A stretch of 64,000 nucleotides of DNA, taken from NCBI GenBank assembly GCA_022376925.1, contig JAIOJX010000030.1, positions 173,409,298 through 173,473,297 of the forward strand, in the 5' to 3' direction. The notes under the pieces are model-generated. The model searched no databases. It was not told where the DNA came from and worked only from the letters and a program-made list of their open reading frames with translations. Below are positions 24,171 through 37,204 of the stretch, piece after piece; position 1 is the first letter of the stretch; each line of letters begins with the position of its first letter. The DNA comes from Tragulus kanchil (Eukaryota > Chordata > Mammalia > Artiodactyla > Tragulidae). Made by a program: the position numbers and the translations under genes.

Positions 24171-24759
24171 CTAATGCTACCAGCTTGTCATTTACTTCCC
24201 CACCCCCAACTTTCTTTAGGAGATTTTTCTCCTTTGGGCAAAGTGTTTAGTTAATATGTTAATAGTCACCAGCCTTTAAACAAAGCGCAGTTGTATAACA
24301 GGTTTGCGAAAAGAGCAAAAGGTTTTGCTGCTGGGCTAAGAAGTGGATTTAAAATCCTAACAGGAAAGTCCTTGGCCAAGCCAGTAAGCCAGACCTTCAC
24401 TTAGACTCTCTAGAGACTCTCTAGAGAAAAGCAATACTGAAAAAAGCATTCTGCGAATTAGGAGACTCAACTCTATTAACTCCTATTCTAAATACAAAAA
24501 AAAAAAAAGATCCATGTTTTTATGAGTTGATAATCAGAAACTAAGTATCCAATGTCACAACCAAGGTTATTTTTAACTACTCATAGTATTTCATCTTTCC
24601 TCGGAAATTACCCATTTGTAAAAATTAAACAAAAAATAGGAAACAACTTCCTTGTATTGAGTTAAAATTTATTCACTAATACCTCAGTTTTGGCCTTTGT
24701 GTTATATATTTGTGCTCACAATTAGCTGTAACAATCTAATTGTTTTAGAAGTAAGTTCT
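24171..24759. other. AT-rich single-copy sequence
   Basis: Contains an A-run near 24497 and a local direct repeat agactctctagagactctct near 24403. No gene or named repeat seen. Confidence 0.4.
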
Positions 24760-24950
24760 AGCACCTCAAGGTGATGCAGTGGTAAAAGAATTCACCTACT
24801 AATGCAGGAAAGACTTGAGACTCAGGTTTCAACCTTAGGTTGGCAAGATTCCCTGAAGTACGAAATGACAAGCCTGTATTTCTACCTGGAAAATCTCACT
24901 GACAGAAAAGCCTGACTCAGACATAACTGAGGGATTGCATGTGCACACAC
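24760..24950 (+). mobile_element. Bov-tA SINE, diverged
   Basis: Plus-strand head (aaggtgatgcagtggtaaaa), gaattcacctactaatgcag, and tail gcctgactcagacataactg. Among the most diverged Bov-tA copies in the window. Confidence 0.75.
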
Positions 24951-25529
24951 GCATATCATTAAATCATTTTTCTTACCTTACATAATCATCTATTTCTATG
25001 GATTCTCTACTAGTAAGAGAATTGTGATTCAAAATAGTCCTGAAAGGTCTATTTACATAATGCTAGAAATGAAGGAGATGGCACTTTAAGTAGGAACAAG
25101 TAATCTGAGTACTGAGTAATCTTAGGACTGAGAACGGTAAACTTAACAATGTTTAAGTTTAGGACAGGAGGCATGCTAATTTTTTCATCAAGTCTGTTAA
25201 TCTATCACAGAGAATAAATCACATAGCAGATCAAGGCTATTTACAAATGCTTTAGTATCTCTTTCAGATGCTTAAGATACTTCAGATTTTAGTTCAGACA
25301 AGGAAGTTGTTTTTTCTCTTAATTTTTAAACTATCGAATTTTAGACCTAGAAGAATCTCAGGTTATTTAGTCACTCTAACTTTAAGGATATCTGTAAAAC
25401 AGAGAAAGCTTAGTAACTAAGGCCTTCTTTAAATTTCAAATAAATATTTTGACAAGGACTATGTAGAAGGCAGAGCTCCGTGACCTATCACTACAGATCT
25501 CTGTCCCTCATAAAATAAATTTATTTTTT
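24951..25529. other. AT-rich single-copy sequence
   Basis: No feature recognised. Confidence 0.4.
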
Positions 25530-25802
25530 AACTTTTAAAAAAAAATTTGGTCTCTTTTTATTGATTTATTGATTTTTCATACATGTTTTTATTCTTTGGC
25601 CTGTGTAGGCCTCCCACTGCAGTGGCCTCTCTCGCTGCAAAGCACAGGCTCTGGGTGCATGAGCTCCAGAGACCTGGCTCATAATTAGACATACCAGTCC
25701 AGCAGCTCAATGGTATGTGCGATCCTCCTGGGCCAGGGATGGAGCAGGTACCCCCTACACTGCAAGGCAGACTCTTTACCCACTGGACAACCAGGGAAGC
25801 CC
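25530..25802 (-). mobile_element. tRNA-derived SINE (CHR-like family), older copy
   Basis: Minus orientation with the family body (ttggcctgtgtaggcctccc, ataattagacataccagtcc) and head at the right (caaccagggaagccc). It has more substitutions than the other copies and its flanking duplication is not clean. Confidence 0.8.
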
Positions 25803-25914
25803 AATAATGTGAATTTGTTTTTTATATTAGGTAATTTTTGAAACCCCTGCCTTCAACTTTATCTCAAAGGATAATGAAAGATTTAGGTTAATGAATTTTG
25901 TAGGTCACTGGTGC

Positions 25915-26415
25915 TAACTAAAAAGATGGAGAACTTGAGAGTTGTGGGTTAAGTTTTATTTGGGGAATAATTAGGACTGCAGCCCAGGAGGTAGCACCTG
26001 ATAGCTCTGAGAGACTGCTCCAAAGAGGCAGCAGGAGGAAAACCAATATTTAAGGATTTTAGTGAGGGGGAAGTTCAATATCATTAAACAGTCATTTTAC
26101 AAAGGGTTTTCAGTTAATCATTTGGATCTGATGTCATCATGAAGGAATTGAGTGCTTTTCTAGAAGTGAGGAGATGCAAGGATTGAGACCATAAAATCTG
26201 TTCCTAAAAGCATTTACCTATTTAAAGACCTGCCCCACCAGATTCCCTGGAGCACAGAGTACCCACTCCACCCTGAACATGCTCAGGGGGTGTTGAAGGT
26301 CAGCAGCTGTCACAGCACAGAGGTCAGTCTCCAGAGAGACAGATGGCACATACCCTTGTTCAGTCACTGGCAATGTAATTGGTAAATGCCAATTTGTAGT
26401 TGACAACTTCAAGAA
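25915..26415 (-). mobile_element. probable solo LTR of an endogenous retrovirus-like element
   Basis: On the minus strand a segment reading gcctctttggagcagtctct, then ccaaataaaacttaaccc, resembles the R region and polyadenylation signal of ruminant retroviral LTRs. The remainder upstream lacks coding sequence. Boundaries and family are uncertain, and no internal viral gene is present. The part from 26003 is repeated at 27155-27565 by block 7. Confidence 0.45.
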
Positions 26416-26865
26416 GTAGGCCTCTTACTTTCTTCTAGAGTCTACTAGGTTTAAAACATAATTAACAGTTTTTGCTGTTATACACCCTTCACTAGTATGT
26501 GTGCTCTTTAGAGTTTACAAGATAAACTTCTTTAACTTCTGAAATCAATTATCTCCCGGTTAATTCTGTGAGGTAAGCAGACTGCTTAAAAAAAAAAAAA
26601 AAAAAGGAAGAAAAGCCCCATTTTATAAGAGGGAACCATGATGTACTATCACAAGCAACTATACAGATTATGTTCACTCAGTACCTTGTTTAAGTTCATC
26701 ATTCCTTCCATATACTAAGCTAGCAAATTACAGGACCAGGAGCCAAATCCAGCCCAAAGTCTATTGGCCAGTAAACTAAGAATACTTTTTACATTTTTTT
26801 AAGTTACATCAGTAACTACAATATCCTCAACTTTGCCTCTTGGCCTACGAAGTCTAAAATATTTA
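26416..26865. other. single-copy sequence
   Basis: No feature beyond the poly-A run at 26588-26605. Confidence 0.4.
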
Positions 26866-27075
26866 CTCGTTGTTTTATTACCACATTGTGTCCAATTCTG
26901 TGACCCCATGGACTGTCTCCCACCCTGTTCCTCTGTCCTTGGAATTTTCCAGGTAAGAGTACTGGAATGGGTTGCCATTTCCTTCTCCAAGAGATCTTCC
27001 CAACCCAGGGATCAAACCCACATCTCCTGTATTGGGAGGCATTGGCAGGCAGGTTCTTTGCTGCTGAGCCACACT
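26866..27075 (-). mobile_element. Bov-tA SINE (present three times through blocks 7 and 8)
   Basis: Plus-orientation tail attgtgtccaattctgtgac, body ggaatgggttgccatttcct, head gctgctgagccac. Copies lie at 28015-28224 and 29140-29349. All three appear identical, so this is one insertion multiplied by overlapping doubled blocks. Confidence 0.85.
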
Positions 27076-27940
27076 ATCTGGCTCTTGAAGCCAAAGTGCA
27101 CTGATCCTTTCTCTATGTCATAAATCTGGGCTTAAACTGAGCCAGGAGTGCATGAGCTCTGAGAGACTGCTCCAAAGAGGCAGCAGGAGGAAAACCAATA
27201 TTTAAGGATTTTAGTGAGGGGGAAGTTCAATATCATTAAACAGTCATTTTACAAAGGGTTTTCAGTTAATCATTTGGATCTGATGTCATCATGAAGGAAT
27301 TGAGTGCTTTTCTAGAAGTGAGGAGATGCAAGGATTGAGACCATAAAATCTGTTCCTAAAAGCATTTACCTATTTAAAGACCTGCCCCACCAGATTCCCT
27401 GGAGCACAGAGTACCCACTCCACCCTGAACATGCTCAGGGGGTGTTGAAGGTCAGCAGCTGTCACAGCACAGAGGTCAGTCTCCAGAGAGACAGATGGCA
27501 CATACCCTTGTTCAGTCACTGGCAATGTAATTGGTAAATGCCAATTTGTAGTTGACAACTTCAAGAAGTAGGCCTCTTACTTTCTTCTAGAGTCTACTAG
27601 GTTTAAAACATAATTAACAGTTTTTGCTGTTATACACCCTTCACTAGTATGTGTGCTCTTTAGAGTTTACAAGATAAACTTCTTTAACTTCTGAAATCAA
27701 TTATCTCCCGGTTAATTCTGTGAGGTAAGCAGACTGCTTAAAAAAAATGAAAAAGGAAGAAAAGCCCCATTTTATAAGAGGGAACCATGATGTACTATCA
27801 CAAGCAACTATACAGATTATGTTCACTCAGTACCTTGTTTAAGTTCATCATTCCTTCCATATACTAAGCTAGCAAATTACAGGACCAGGAGCCAAATCCA
27901 GCCCAAAGTCTATTGGCCAGTAAACTAAGAATACTTTTTA

Positions 27941-30187
27941 CATTTTTTTAAGTTACATCAGTAACTACAATATCCTCAACTTTGCCTCTTGGCCTACGAA
28001 GTCTAAAATATTTACTCGTTGTTTTATTACCACATTGTGTCCAATTCTGTGACCCCATGGACTGTCTCCCACCCTGTTCCTCTGTCCTTGGAATTTTCCA
28101 GGTAAGAGTACTGGAATGGGTTGCCATTTCCTTCTCCAAGAGATCTTCCCAACCCAGGGATCAAACCCACATCTCCTGTATTGGGAGGCATTGGCAGGCA
28201 GGTTCTTTGCTGCTGAGCCACACTATCTGGCTCTTGAAGCCAAAGTGCACTGATCCTTTCTCTATGTCATAAATTCTAGAAGAGAAGAATCTTCTAAATA
28301 ACTACTGATGACAACTTAAGAAACATGGATCAGTATTAACTTTTTGGACAGAGAAGGAAACTCCACCAATAAAAGCACACAAAATTCATCAGAAAAGACT
28401 GAAGAAACATAAAGTGGAAAAAATATTTGATTCTTTAAAATACTGTTTTGAATGCTTGCTTCATCAGTTATCATCCTAAACCTAAGTAGGTTTCAAGTTT
28501 CTTGAGGAAAAAGTGAAATATACTCCTTTTTTTTTCTTTTTTCACTGATTTTCTTAAACTGGAGCATAATTGCTTTACAAGGTTGTATTTGTTTTTGCCA
28601 TACAATTAAGTGAACTAGCTATATGCACACATATATCCCTTAGTTTAAATTGTATATGGTCCTCAACTTCTGAGCCTTCAATAAAGTTCCATTAACATTT
28701 GATAGTACAAGCTAGGGTTCAGAGACTTCTGTGAGCCAAAGGCAATCTGCCAAACCCCACCAAATGTAGTCCATTGGATGAGGTGAGGGATGAATAGGAG
28801 TGCTGATAAACCCAAGTCATGAGGCAGGGAATGGAGGAATGCACCAGCAACTTCTCACAATAAGCAGAGGAAGCCTCAAAGGCTGACACTGAGGGCTTAT
28901 TTTCACTACGGTAGCTGAGAATCATCCTTCTTGTCTACTGTATCCTCTCAGAGATGAGCCCGGGAAACCACTATGTTTCCTAGTTGAGTGAGGAGGATGT
29001 GATGATGACCTATTTCTTACTTTTCTTCTGTTTGACACCAGCACCTTCTCTGCCTCCATCTGAAAACATTTTTTAAGTTACATCAGTAACTACAATATCC
29101 TCAACTTTGCCTCTTGGCCTACGAAGTCTAAAATATTTACTCGTTGTTTTATTACCACATTGTGTCCAATTCTGTGACCCCATGGACTGTCTCCCACCCT
29201 GTTCCTCTGTCCTTGGAATTTTCCAGGTAAGAGTACTGGAATGGGTTGCCATTTCCTTCTCCAAGAGATCTTCCCAACCCAGGGATCAAACCCACATCTC
29301 CTGTATTGGGAGGCATTGGCAGGCAGGTTCTTTGCTGCTGAGCCACACTATCTGGCTCTTGAAGCCAAAGTGCACTGATCCTTTCTCTATGTCATAAATT
29401 CTAGAAGAGAAGAATCTTCTAAATAACTACTGATGACAACTTAAGAAACATGGATCAGTATTAACTTTTTGGACAGAGAAGGAAACTCCACCAATAAAAG
29501 CACACAAAATTCATCAGAAAAGACTGAAGAAACATAAAGTGGAAAAAATATTTGATTCTTTAAAATACTGTTTTGAATGCTTGCTTCATCAGTTATCATC
29601 CTAAACCTAAGTAGGTTTCAAGTTTCTTGAGGAAAAAGTGAAATATACTCCTTTTTTTTTCTTTTTTCACTGATTTTCTTAAACTGGAGCATAATTGCTT
29701 TACAAGGTTGTATTTGTTTTTGCCATACAATTAAGTGAACTAGCTATATGCACACATATATCCCTTAGTTTAAATTGTATATGGTCCTCAACTTCTGAGC
29801 CTTCAATAAAGTTCCATTAACATTTGATAGTACAAGCTAGGGTTCAGAGACTTCTGTGAGCCAAAGGCAATCTGCCAAACCCCACCAAATGTAGTCCATT
29901 GGATGAGGTGAGGGGATGAATAGGAGTGCTGATAAACCCAAGTCATGAGGCAGGGAATGGAGGAATGCACCAGCAACTTCTCACAATAAGCAGAGGAAGC
30001 CTCAAAGGCTGACACTGAGGGCTTATTTTCACTACGGTAGCTGAGAATCATCCTTCTTGTCTACTGTATCCTCTCAGAGATGAGCCCGGGAAACCACTAT
30101 GTTTCCTAGTTGAGTGAGGAGGATGTGATGATGACCTATTTCTTACTTTTCTTCTGTTTGACACCAGCACCTTCTCTGCCTCCATCT
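27941..30187. repeat. doubled block 8 (27941-29061 and 29068-30187)
   Basis: Direct copies at an offset of 1125-1126. The only internal difference noticed is one G (gaggtgaggga against gaggtgagggga near 28788 and 29913). Its first 335 bases also occur in block 7, giving three copies of that stretch. Confidence 0.93.
28527..28660 (-). mobile_element. L1 3' terminal fragment
   Basis: Reverse complement of the L1 3' terminus: T-run, then cttaaactggagcataattg, ctttacaaggttgtatttgt, and a gctatatgcacacatatatc segment. Short, old fragment. Second copy at 29652-29785. Confidence 0.65.
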
Positions 30188-30279
30188 AGAAATCTAAATG
30201 TCAGAGGAAGACCAGAAGCAAACAGGCTGATAATGACTTGGTGGAAGGAGAGGTTGTTTTTATCTGCCTGCTAACTGTG

Positions 30280-32445
30280 TAAGTTTTAATAGAGCCAGAC
30301 TGCAAATATCTACCTCATGAGAGCAATTTTACTTATTTTTCCTCTAGTGTAAAGAGGAAAAACACCATCACCACTGTGATGGTTAAATTTACTATCACTT
30401 GACTAGGCTACCATGTCCAGTTGTTTGGTCAAACAGTAAATGTTCCTGTGAAAGTATTTTTCTAAATATGACCCACATCCACAATCAGTTAACTTTAAAG
30501 CATACCTTCCATATTGTGAGTCTCATTCCAACAACTGAAGGCCTTAGGAACAAAGAGTTGGGTTTCTAGAAAAAGAAGGAATTTTGACTTAAGACTAAAA
30601 CATGCAAATTCTGCTCAAGATTCAAACTTTCAGACTCAAGACTGTAGCATCAATTCTTGCCTGAATTTCCATCCTTGTCTTACAGAGTTTGAACTTCTCA
30701 TCTCCTACAACTAGGTGAGCCAGTTTCCTAAATCAAAATATTTTTCTCTCTCATTCATATTAAATTCATTTTATTTCTTAAAGAACTCAAATACCTCTGA
30801 ATTCTCTTAAAACTGAGTTATGAAGATAGGGCAAACTGCCCAAAGATAGGGAGAACCTTGCAATAAAGACTTTCATAAGTTATATAAAATTATTAACCAT
30901 GTACGCTTAGATGCTAAGCTAGAAACTGAGATCCAATATTGACTAGGAAAGTTATTCATTCCTTTTGCCAACTAGTTATTTCTCAAGTGCTTACTGTATG
31001 TCACATAATATGATAGACACTGCAGACACTGCAGTGAATGAAATATATCAAAATGTGAGACATTATCACAAGTAACTTTGGAACCAGCCTTGAAAACACT
31101 TTTTTCTAATTTAATTGCAAGTAATTGTAAAGGGTCTCAATGCTGTTAAATTTAAATTTACTAGAGTCTCCTAAGTGTGATTCTGTATTTGTATTTCACA
31201 TTAAGGACCATCAGCAAAAGGAAAATTCAGGGGTAACTGCTCATGGACCACTAGTTCTTCCATTTTCAAACAAGCAATTCTTTTCTCAGGCACATACATG
31301 CCTTGTACGTAAGAATGTGTCTCCAGGCAGTGCATTTTGTGCTACTTCAGACAGAAATACATGCCTAAGTTTTAATAGAGCCAGACTGCAAATATCTACC
31401 TCATGAGAGCAATTTTACTTATTTTTCCTCTAGTGTAAAGAGGAAAAACACCATCACCACTGTGATGGTTAAATTTACTATCACTTGACTAGGCTACCAT
31501 GTCCAGTTGTTTGGTCAAACAGTAAATGTTCCTGTGAAAGTATTTTTCTAAATATGACCCACATCCACAATCAGTTAACTTTAAAGCATACCTTCCATAT
31601 TGTGAGTCTCATTCCAACAACTGAAGGCCTTAGGAACAAAGAGTTGGGTTTCTAGAAAAAGAAGGAATTTTGACTTAAGACTAAAACATGCAAATTCTGC
31701 TCAAGATTCAAACTTTCAGACTCAAGACTGTAGCATCAATTCTTGCCTGAATTTCCATCCTTGTCTTACAGAGTTTGAACTTCTCATCTCCTACAACTAG
31801 GTGAGCCAGTTTCCTAAATCAAAATATTTTTCTCTCTCATTCATATTAAATTCATTTTATTTCTTAAAGAACTCAAATACCTCTGAATTCTCTTAAAACT
31901 GAGTTATGAAGATAGGGCAAACTGCCCAAAGATAGGGAGAACCTTGCAATAAAGACTTTCATAAGTTATATAAAATTATTAACCATGTACGCTTAGATGC
32001 TAAGCTAGAAACTGAGATCCAATATTGACTAGGAAAGTTATTCATTCCTTTTGCCAACTAGTTATTTCTCAAGTGCTTACTGTATGTCACATAATATGAT
32101 AGACACTGCAGACACTGCAGTGAATGAAATATATCAAAATGTGAGACATTATCACAAGTAACTTTGGAACCAGCCTTGAAAACACTTTTTTCTAATTTAA
32201 TTGCAAGTAATTGTAAAGGGTCTCAATGCTGTTAAATTTAAATTTACTAGAGTCTCCTAAGTGTGATTCTGTATTTGTATTTCACATTAAGGACCATCAG
32301 CAAAAGGAAAATTCAGGGGTAACTGCTCATGGACCACTAGTTCTTCCATTTTCAAACAAGCAATTCTTTTCTCAGGCACATACATGCCTTGTACGTAAGA
32401 ATGTGTCTCCAGGCAGTGCATTTTGTGCTACTTCAGACAGAAATA
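30280..32445. repeat. doubled block 9 (30280-31359 and 31366-32445)
   Basis: Direct copies at a constant offset of 1086 with no internal difference noticed. A six-base joint (catgcc) separates them. Content is single-copy and old-repeat DNA. Confidence 0.93.
30385..30720. mobile_element. old mammalian interspersed repeat, family not assigned
   Basis: The sequence starting gtgatggttaaatttactat with cttgactaggctaccatgtc resembles a widespread old mammalian repeat that starts with a gatggttaattt motif. I cannot assign its class. Second copy at 31471-31806. Confidence 0.4.
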
Positions 32446-34516
32446 ATCTATTTCTCTGCATGTTCCTCATCCATCAAGTCAGACATAGAAAATGAGAAGA
32501 GGACTTGGAAAAATACCAAATCAGCAAGTTTTCTTAATTTTTCTGCTACTCTTCTGCTGGAGGTGATATATATTTCAGTGCTGTCCAGAGACTACTTCAG
32601 AGGCTAGAGTGGATGGTATCTGGGGTTTCTTTCCATATCGAAGGTCTACGATTCAAGTTGTTATTGTAGGATTTTACATACTTTATATTCCTCATCTATA
32701 AGGCAAATTTTATCAGGATATTTTCAGTCAAGAGAAAAGATGACTCAGCTAAATAATCTCTTAAATAACAAAATTCAGTATTTTGGATAAGAGATTAGAA
32801 GTAGCTATTAGGGTTGTTTAATTCAGTAGGTCAACCAAAACAGTTTCTTTTCAATATTCTGCCCTAAGTCTCTCTCCCATCGAGTGTGGTCTCAGTTCTC
32901 AAGGTCATAAACCATCTGTAGTGGCTTCAAGTATGACACATAGAAAATTTAAAGATTGAAAAAAAACAAAGAATACAGCCCTTTCTGCTGAGCCTCTTTA
33001 AGAGTGAGGAAAGCTCTCTTAGAGGCCCTGAACCCACATGCCATCCTTCATGTTGGTCAGAAGATACCATGTGCCCATTTTTAAGCCTGTCATTGGGAAA
33101 GGAATGAAACTACCAGGTTTGGCTTAGCCTGTGACTAAAGATCCAGCCTGTAGGCTCTAATTCCTGGAAAATAAGACATTAGAAAACTTTCTGAATGTTA
33201 GTGACTGATAGCCTGGAGAGGTGACAGTGCCTTCAACAGAATAATATGTGATTCTAGAAAAGAGGTATAGATTCTGATAGGAAGCTCCTTGCAAGATGAC
33301 TGGTGCTCAGAGCTAGCAGCATCAATACTGGAATCACCTGCTGGAAGAGAGGGTTAAAAATAAATACTAAGTCTGACCCAAACTTTCAAAGAGAGTCTGA
33401 TTTAAATTTTTTGCACTATCAAAAGCTTCAAGACTTAATGTGCTCATGGACCACTAGTTCTTCCATTTTCAAACAAGCAATTCTTTTCTCAGGCACATAC
33501 ATGCCTTACGTAAGAATGTGTCTCCAGGCAGTGCATTTTGTGCTACTTCAGACAGAAATAATCTATTTCTCTGCATGTTCCTCATCCATCAAGTCAGACA
33601 TAGAAAATGAGAAGAGGACTTGGAAAAATACCAAATCAGCAAGTTTTCTTAATTTTTCTGCTACTCTTCTGCTGGAGGTGATATATATTTCAGTGCTGTC
33701 CAGAGACTACTTCAGAGGCTAGAGTGGATGGTATCTGGGGTTTCTTTCCATATCGAAGGTCTACGATTCAAGTTGTTATTGTAGGATTTTACATACTTTA
33801 TATTCCTCATCTATAAGGCAAATTTTATCAGGATATTTTCAGTCAAGAGAAAAGATGACTCAGCTAAATAATCTCTTAAATAACAAAATTCAGTATTTTG
33901 GATAAGAGATTAGAAGTAGCTATTAGGGTTGTTTAATTCAGTAGGTCAACCAAAACAGTTTCTTTTCAATATTCTGCCCTAAGTCTCTCTCCCATCGAGT
34001 GTGGTCTCAGTTCTCAAGGTCATAAACCATCTGTAGTGGCTTCAAGTATGACACATAGAAAATTTAAAGATTGAAAAAAAACAAAGAATACAGCCCTTTC
34101 TGCTGAGCCTCTTTAAGAGTGAGGAAAGCTCTCTTAGAGGCCCTGAACCCACATGCCATCCTTCATGTTGGTCAGAAGATACCATGTGCCCATTTTTAAG
34201 CCTGTCATTGGGAAAGGAATGAAACTACCAGGTTTGGCTTAGCCTGTGACTAAAGATCCAGCCTGTAGGCTCTAATTCCTGGAAAATAAGACATTAGAAA
34301 ACTTTCTGAATGTTAGTGACTGATAGCCTGGAGAGGTGACAGTGCCTTCAACAGAATAATATGTGATTCTAGAAAAGAGGTATAGATTCTGATAGGAAGC
34401 TCCTTGCAAGATGACTGGTGCTCAGAGCTAGCAGCATCAATACTGGAATCACCTGCTGGAAGAGAGGGTTAAAAATAAATACTAAGTCTGACCCACTCAA
34501 AGAGAGTCTGATTTAA
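32324..34516. repeat. doubled block 10 (32324-33440 and 33441-34516)
   Basis: Direct copies at an offset of 1117 falling to 1102 near the end. The last 60 bases of copy one (33382-33440) are a strongly deleted rendering of 34486-34631, keeping aaaagctt and caagacttaatgtg in order while losing about half the bases. Part also occurs in block 9 (31238-31359). Confidence 0.92.
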
Positions 34517-34750
34517 TAGCACTTAATCAGAGCTGAGATGTCATGATTTTTAAAAGCTTCTGGGTGATTCTGATAACAGCAAAGTTGGATAAATATTACT
34601 GTAAAGCAGCATTTTCAAGACTTAATGTGCACATAAATCACCTAGGAATGTGTCTAATGACCTGAAGATCCTGATTTGGTGAGTGGTATTTCTGAACATC
34701 TCCTAATGATGCTAATACTGAAGGTCCATAGATCACACTATGAGATGCAA
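34410..34750 (+). mobile_element. MER5-like DNA-transposon remnants
   Basis: Two adjacent segments show the short nonautonomous hAT pattern: gcatcaatactggaatcacctg to tctgggtgattctgataaca (about 34430-34580), then cacataaatcacctaggaat with gaagatcctgatttggtgag (about 34625-34685). Family call is by recall of the MER5 consensus. Part of the first segment also occurs in copy one of block 10. Confidence 0.55.
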
Positions 34751-34797
34751 CACTCTAATACCATGGCCTCCTGTAGCCTGTGGTCCATATTGACTTT

Positions 34798-37204
34798 AGT
34801 GTATATAACATGGCTGGTACATCTGAGTTCTCAACTCAATCTGACTTCTTACAAAAAGCTAGAAAACTGTGCACCCCGGAGTAGGTATTGCATAACTGTT
34901 ATTTGAGTTCACAGTTTTGAATATTACAGGGAGTCAGTTTCTGAGTGGTAGTGCGCGACCAGTGGACCATGTTAGAAAATGGAACTCTGAGGTTCCCTGA
35001 TGAGAAATTCTAGAATAGCCATCATGACGGATTCCATTTGTCTGCCAGTGGGCCTTGGTAGGGGACAACTGGTTATGTTCTAGACTGTGATGTTCTGCAG
35101 AAAGCCAACCTAAGTGTTCACACACAGTTCTTACCTTCACATAGAAGCCAAGCCGCCAAAAGTGATTAGGTGAGAAGCAGCAGTCAAAGCCAGGTCTGGA
35201 TGTAGACAGCTGCCTCTTCTCCCTCTGGCAATTTGCAGGAGATAACTTTTTTATTTTAATTTTTAAATGTGAAGGCATGCACTAGCCTGCATGAGGCCCA
35301 GGAGAGCCAATGAAAAACTAGTTTATATTAGGACATCCATGATCATCCTTGAGTAGTTCAAATGAGCAAGGTTAGGCTTTAAAGCATAAGGAGTCCACTC
35401 CTTTTTACACAAAATTATAAAATTGTAGTCCACAGCACATGGAAGCCAAAGAGAACACAGCCATTAGAGACACCTGTGAGTGGCAGTGACTTATTCTCCC
35501 ACACTACAAACAATAGTCATCCAGAACCTGGATCCTTGCTGTGTGCCAATGCCCTACTCACAGCAATGTAACAGAGGACAGGGTACCCAAAGAGTTTACT
35601 CTCACTGGAGTGTCAGGAATGAGATGCTGTCCTAATCTGTAATTTTGCCACCTGCAGGACAGGCTGTTCCTGAACCCTACCTAGCCAACATAAGCAAATC
35701 TTGGAGCAAGCTGTATGGGGAACTCATGAAAGTTAGAATGTATATGGGTCTCCAGTATCATGGTAGTCCTTAGAAGCTGTATTTATCTTGGCCCTCAGGG
35801 ACAGTGCTACAGTCATCTTTCAATTTTTCAATTGAAAAGAAGCTTCATTTTCAAATCCCTGGGCTTAAAGAAGCTGGAATATGTGAAATGGCTATTAAAC
35901 TGAAGAAATCTATTTATTTTTAATGGTGAGATCATCCTGTCTCAGACGATGAGTTCATCAGCTAGCCTACAGCCAAAGTGGTGAATCCCTTCTTCTTGCA
36001 GTGTATATAACATGGCTGGTACATCTGAGTTCTCAACTCAATCTGACTTCTTACAAAAAGCTAGAAAACTGTGCACCCCGGAGTAGGTATTGCATAACTG
36101 TTATTTGAGTTCACAGTTTTGAATATTACAGGGAGTCAGTTTCTGAGTGGTAGTGCGCGACCAGTGGACCATGTTAGAAAATGGAACTCTGAGGTTCCCT
36201 GATGAGAAATTCTAGAATAGCCATCATGACGGATTCCATTTGTCTGCCAGTGGGCCTTGGTAGGGGACAACTGGTTATGTTCTAGACTGTGATGTTCTGC
36301 AGAAAGCCAACCTAAGTGTTCACACACAGTTCTTACCTTCACATAGAAGCCAAGCCGCCAAAAGTGATTAGGTGAGAAGCAGCAGTCAAAGCCAGGTCTG
36401 GATGTAGACAGCTGCCTCTTCTCCCTCTGGCAATTTGCAGGAGATAACTTTTTTATTTTAATTTTTAAATGTGAAGGCATGCACTAGCCTGCATGAGGCC
36501 CAGGAGAGCCAATGAAAAACTAGTTTATATTAGGACATCCATGATCATCCTTGAGTAGTTCAAATGAGCAAGGTTAGGCTTTAAAGCATAAGGAGTCCAC
36601 TCCTTTTTACACAAAATTATAAAATTGTAGTCCACAGCACATGGAAGCCAAAGAGAACACAGCCATTAGAGACACCTGTGAGTGGCAGTGACTTATTCTC
36701 CCACACTACAAACAATAGTCATCCAGAACCTGGATCCTTGCTGTGTGCCAATGCCCTACTCACAGCAATGTAACAGAGGACAGGGTACCCAAAGAGTTTA
36801 CTCTCACTGGAGTGTCAGGAATGAGATGCTGTCCTAATCTGTAATTTTGCCACCTGCAGGACAGGCTGTTCCTGAACCCTACCTAGCCAACATAAGCAAA
36901 TCTTGGAGCAAGCTGTATGGGGAACTCATGAAAGTTAGAATGTATATGGGTCTCCAGTATCATGGTAGTCCTTAGAAGCTGTATTTATCTTGGCCCTCAG
37001 GGACAGTGCTACAGTCATCTTTCAATTTTTCAATTGAAAAGAAGCTTCATTTTCAAATCCCTGGGCTTAAAGAAGCTGGAATATGTGAAATGGCTATTAA
37101 ACTGAAGAAATCTATTTATTTTTAATGGTGAGATCATCCTGTCTCAGACGATGAGTTCATCAGCTAGCCTACAGCCAAAGTGGTGAATCCCTTCTTCTTT
37201 GCAC
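34798..37204. repeat. doubled block 11 (34798-36000 and 36000-37204)
   Basis: Direct copies at an offset of 1202. The joint is blunt apart from one missing T and a switch at the shared gca (36000). The 114-codon minus frames at 34934 and 36136 are identical because of this duplication. They have no recognisable domain. Confidence 0.93.

Larger units (their letters stand above)
26003..28274. repeat. doubled block 7 (26003-27125 and 27155-28274)
   Basis: Direct copies at an offset of 1152 falling to 1149. The 18-base A run at 26588 reads as eight A, TG, five A in copy two. The joint 27126-27154 ends aactgagccaggagtgcatg, a deletion-rich version of the sequence before copy one (25976-26002). 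Confidence 0.92.

Noticed and set aside
25915..26415. Complete endogenous provirus
   Set aside because: Only an LTR-like segment is seen, with no gag, pol or env sequence on either side. The second LTR-like copy at 27155 is the block-7 duplicate, not a partner LTR.
33303..33722. 139-codon plus-strand frame
   Set aside because: It crosses the artificial junction at 33441, and its right half is the frame at 32389-32607 repeated. Not a gene.
34934..35278. 114-codon minus-strand frame, also at 36136-36480
   Set aside because: The identical second copy is due to block 11, so repetition is not evidence of selection. No domain, and low-complexity lysine at the start comes from T-rich DNA.
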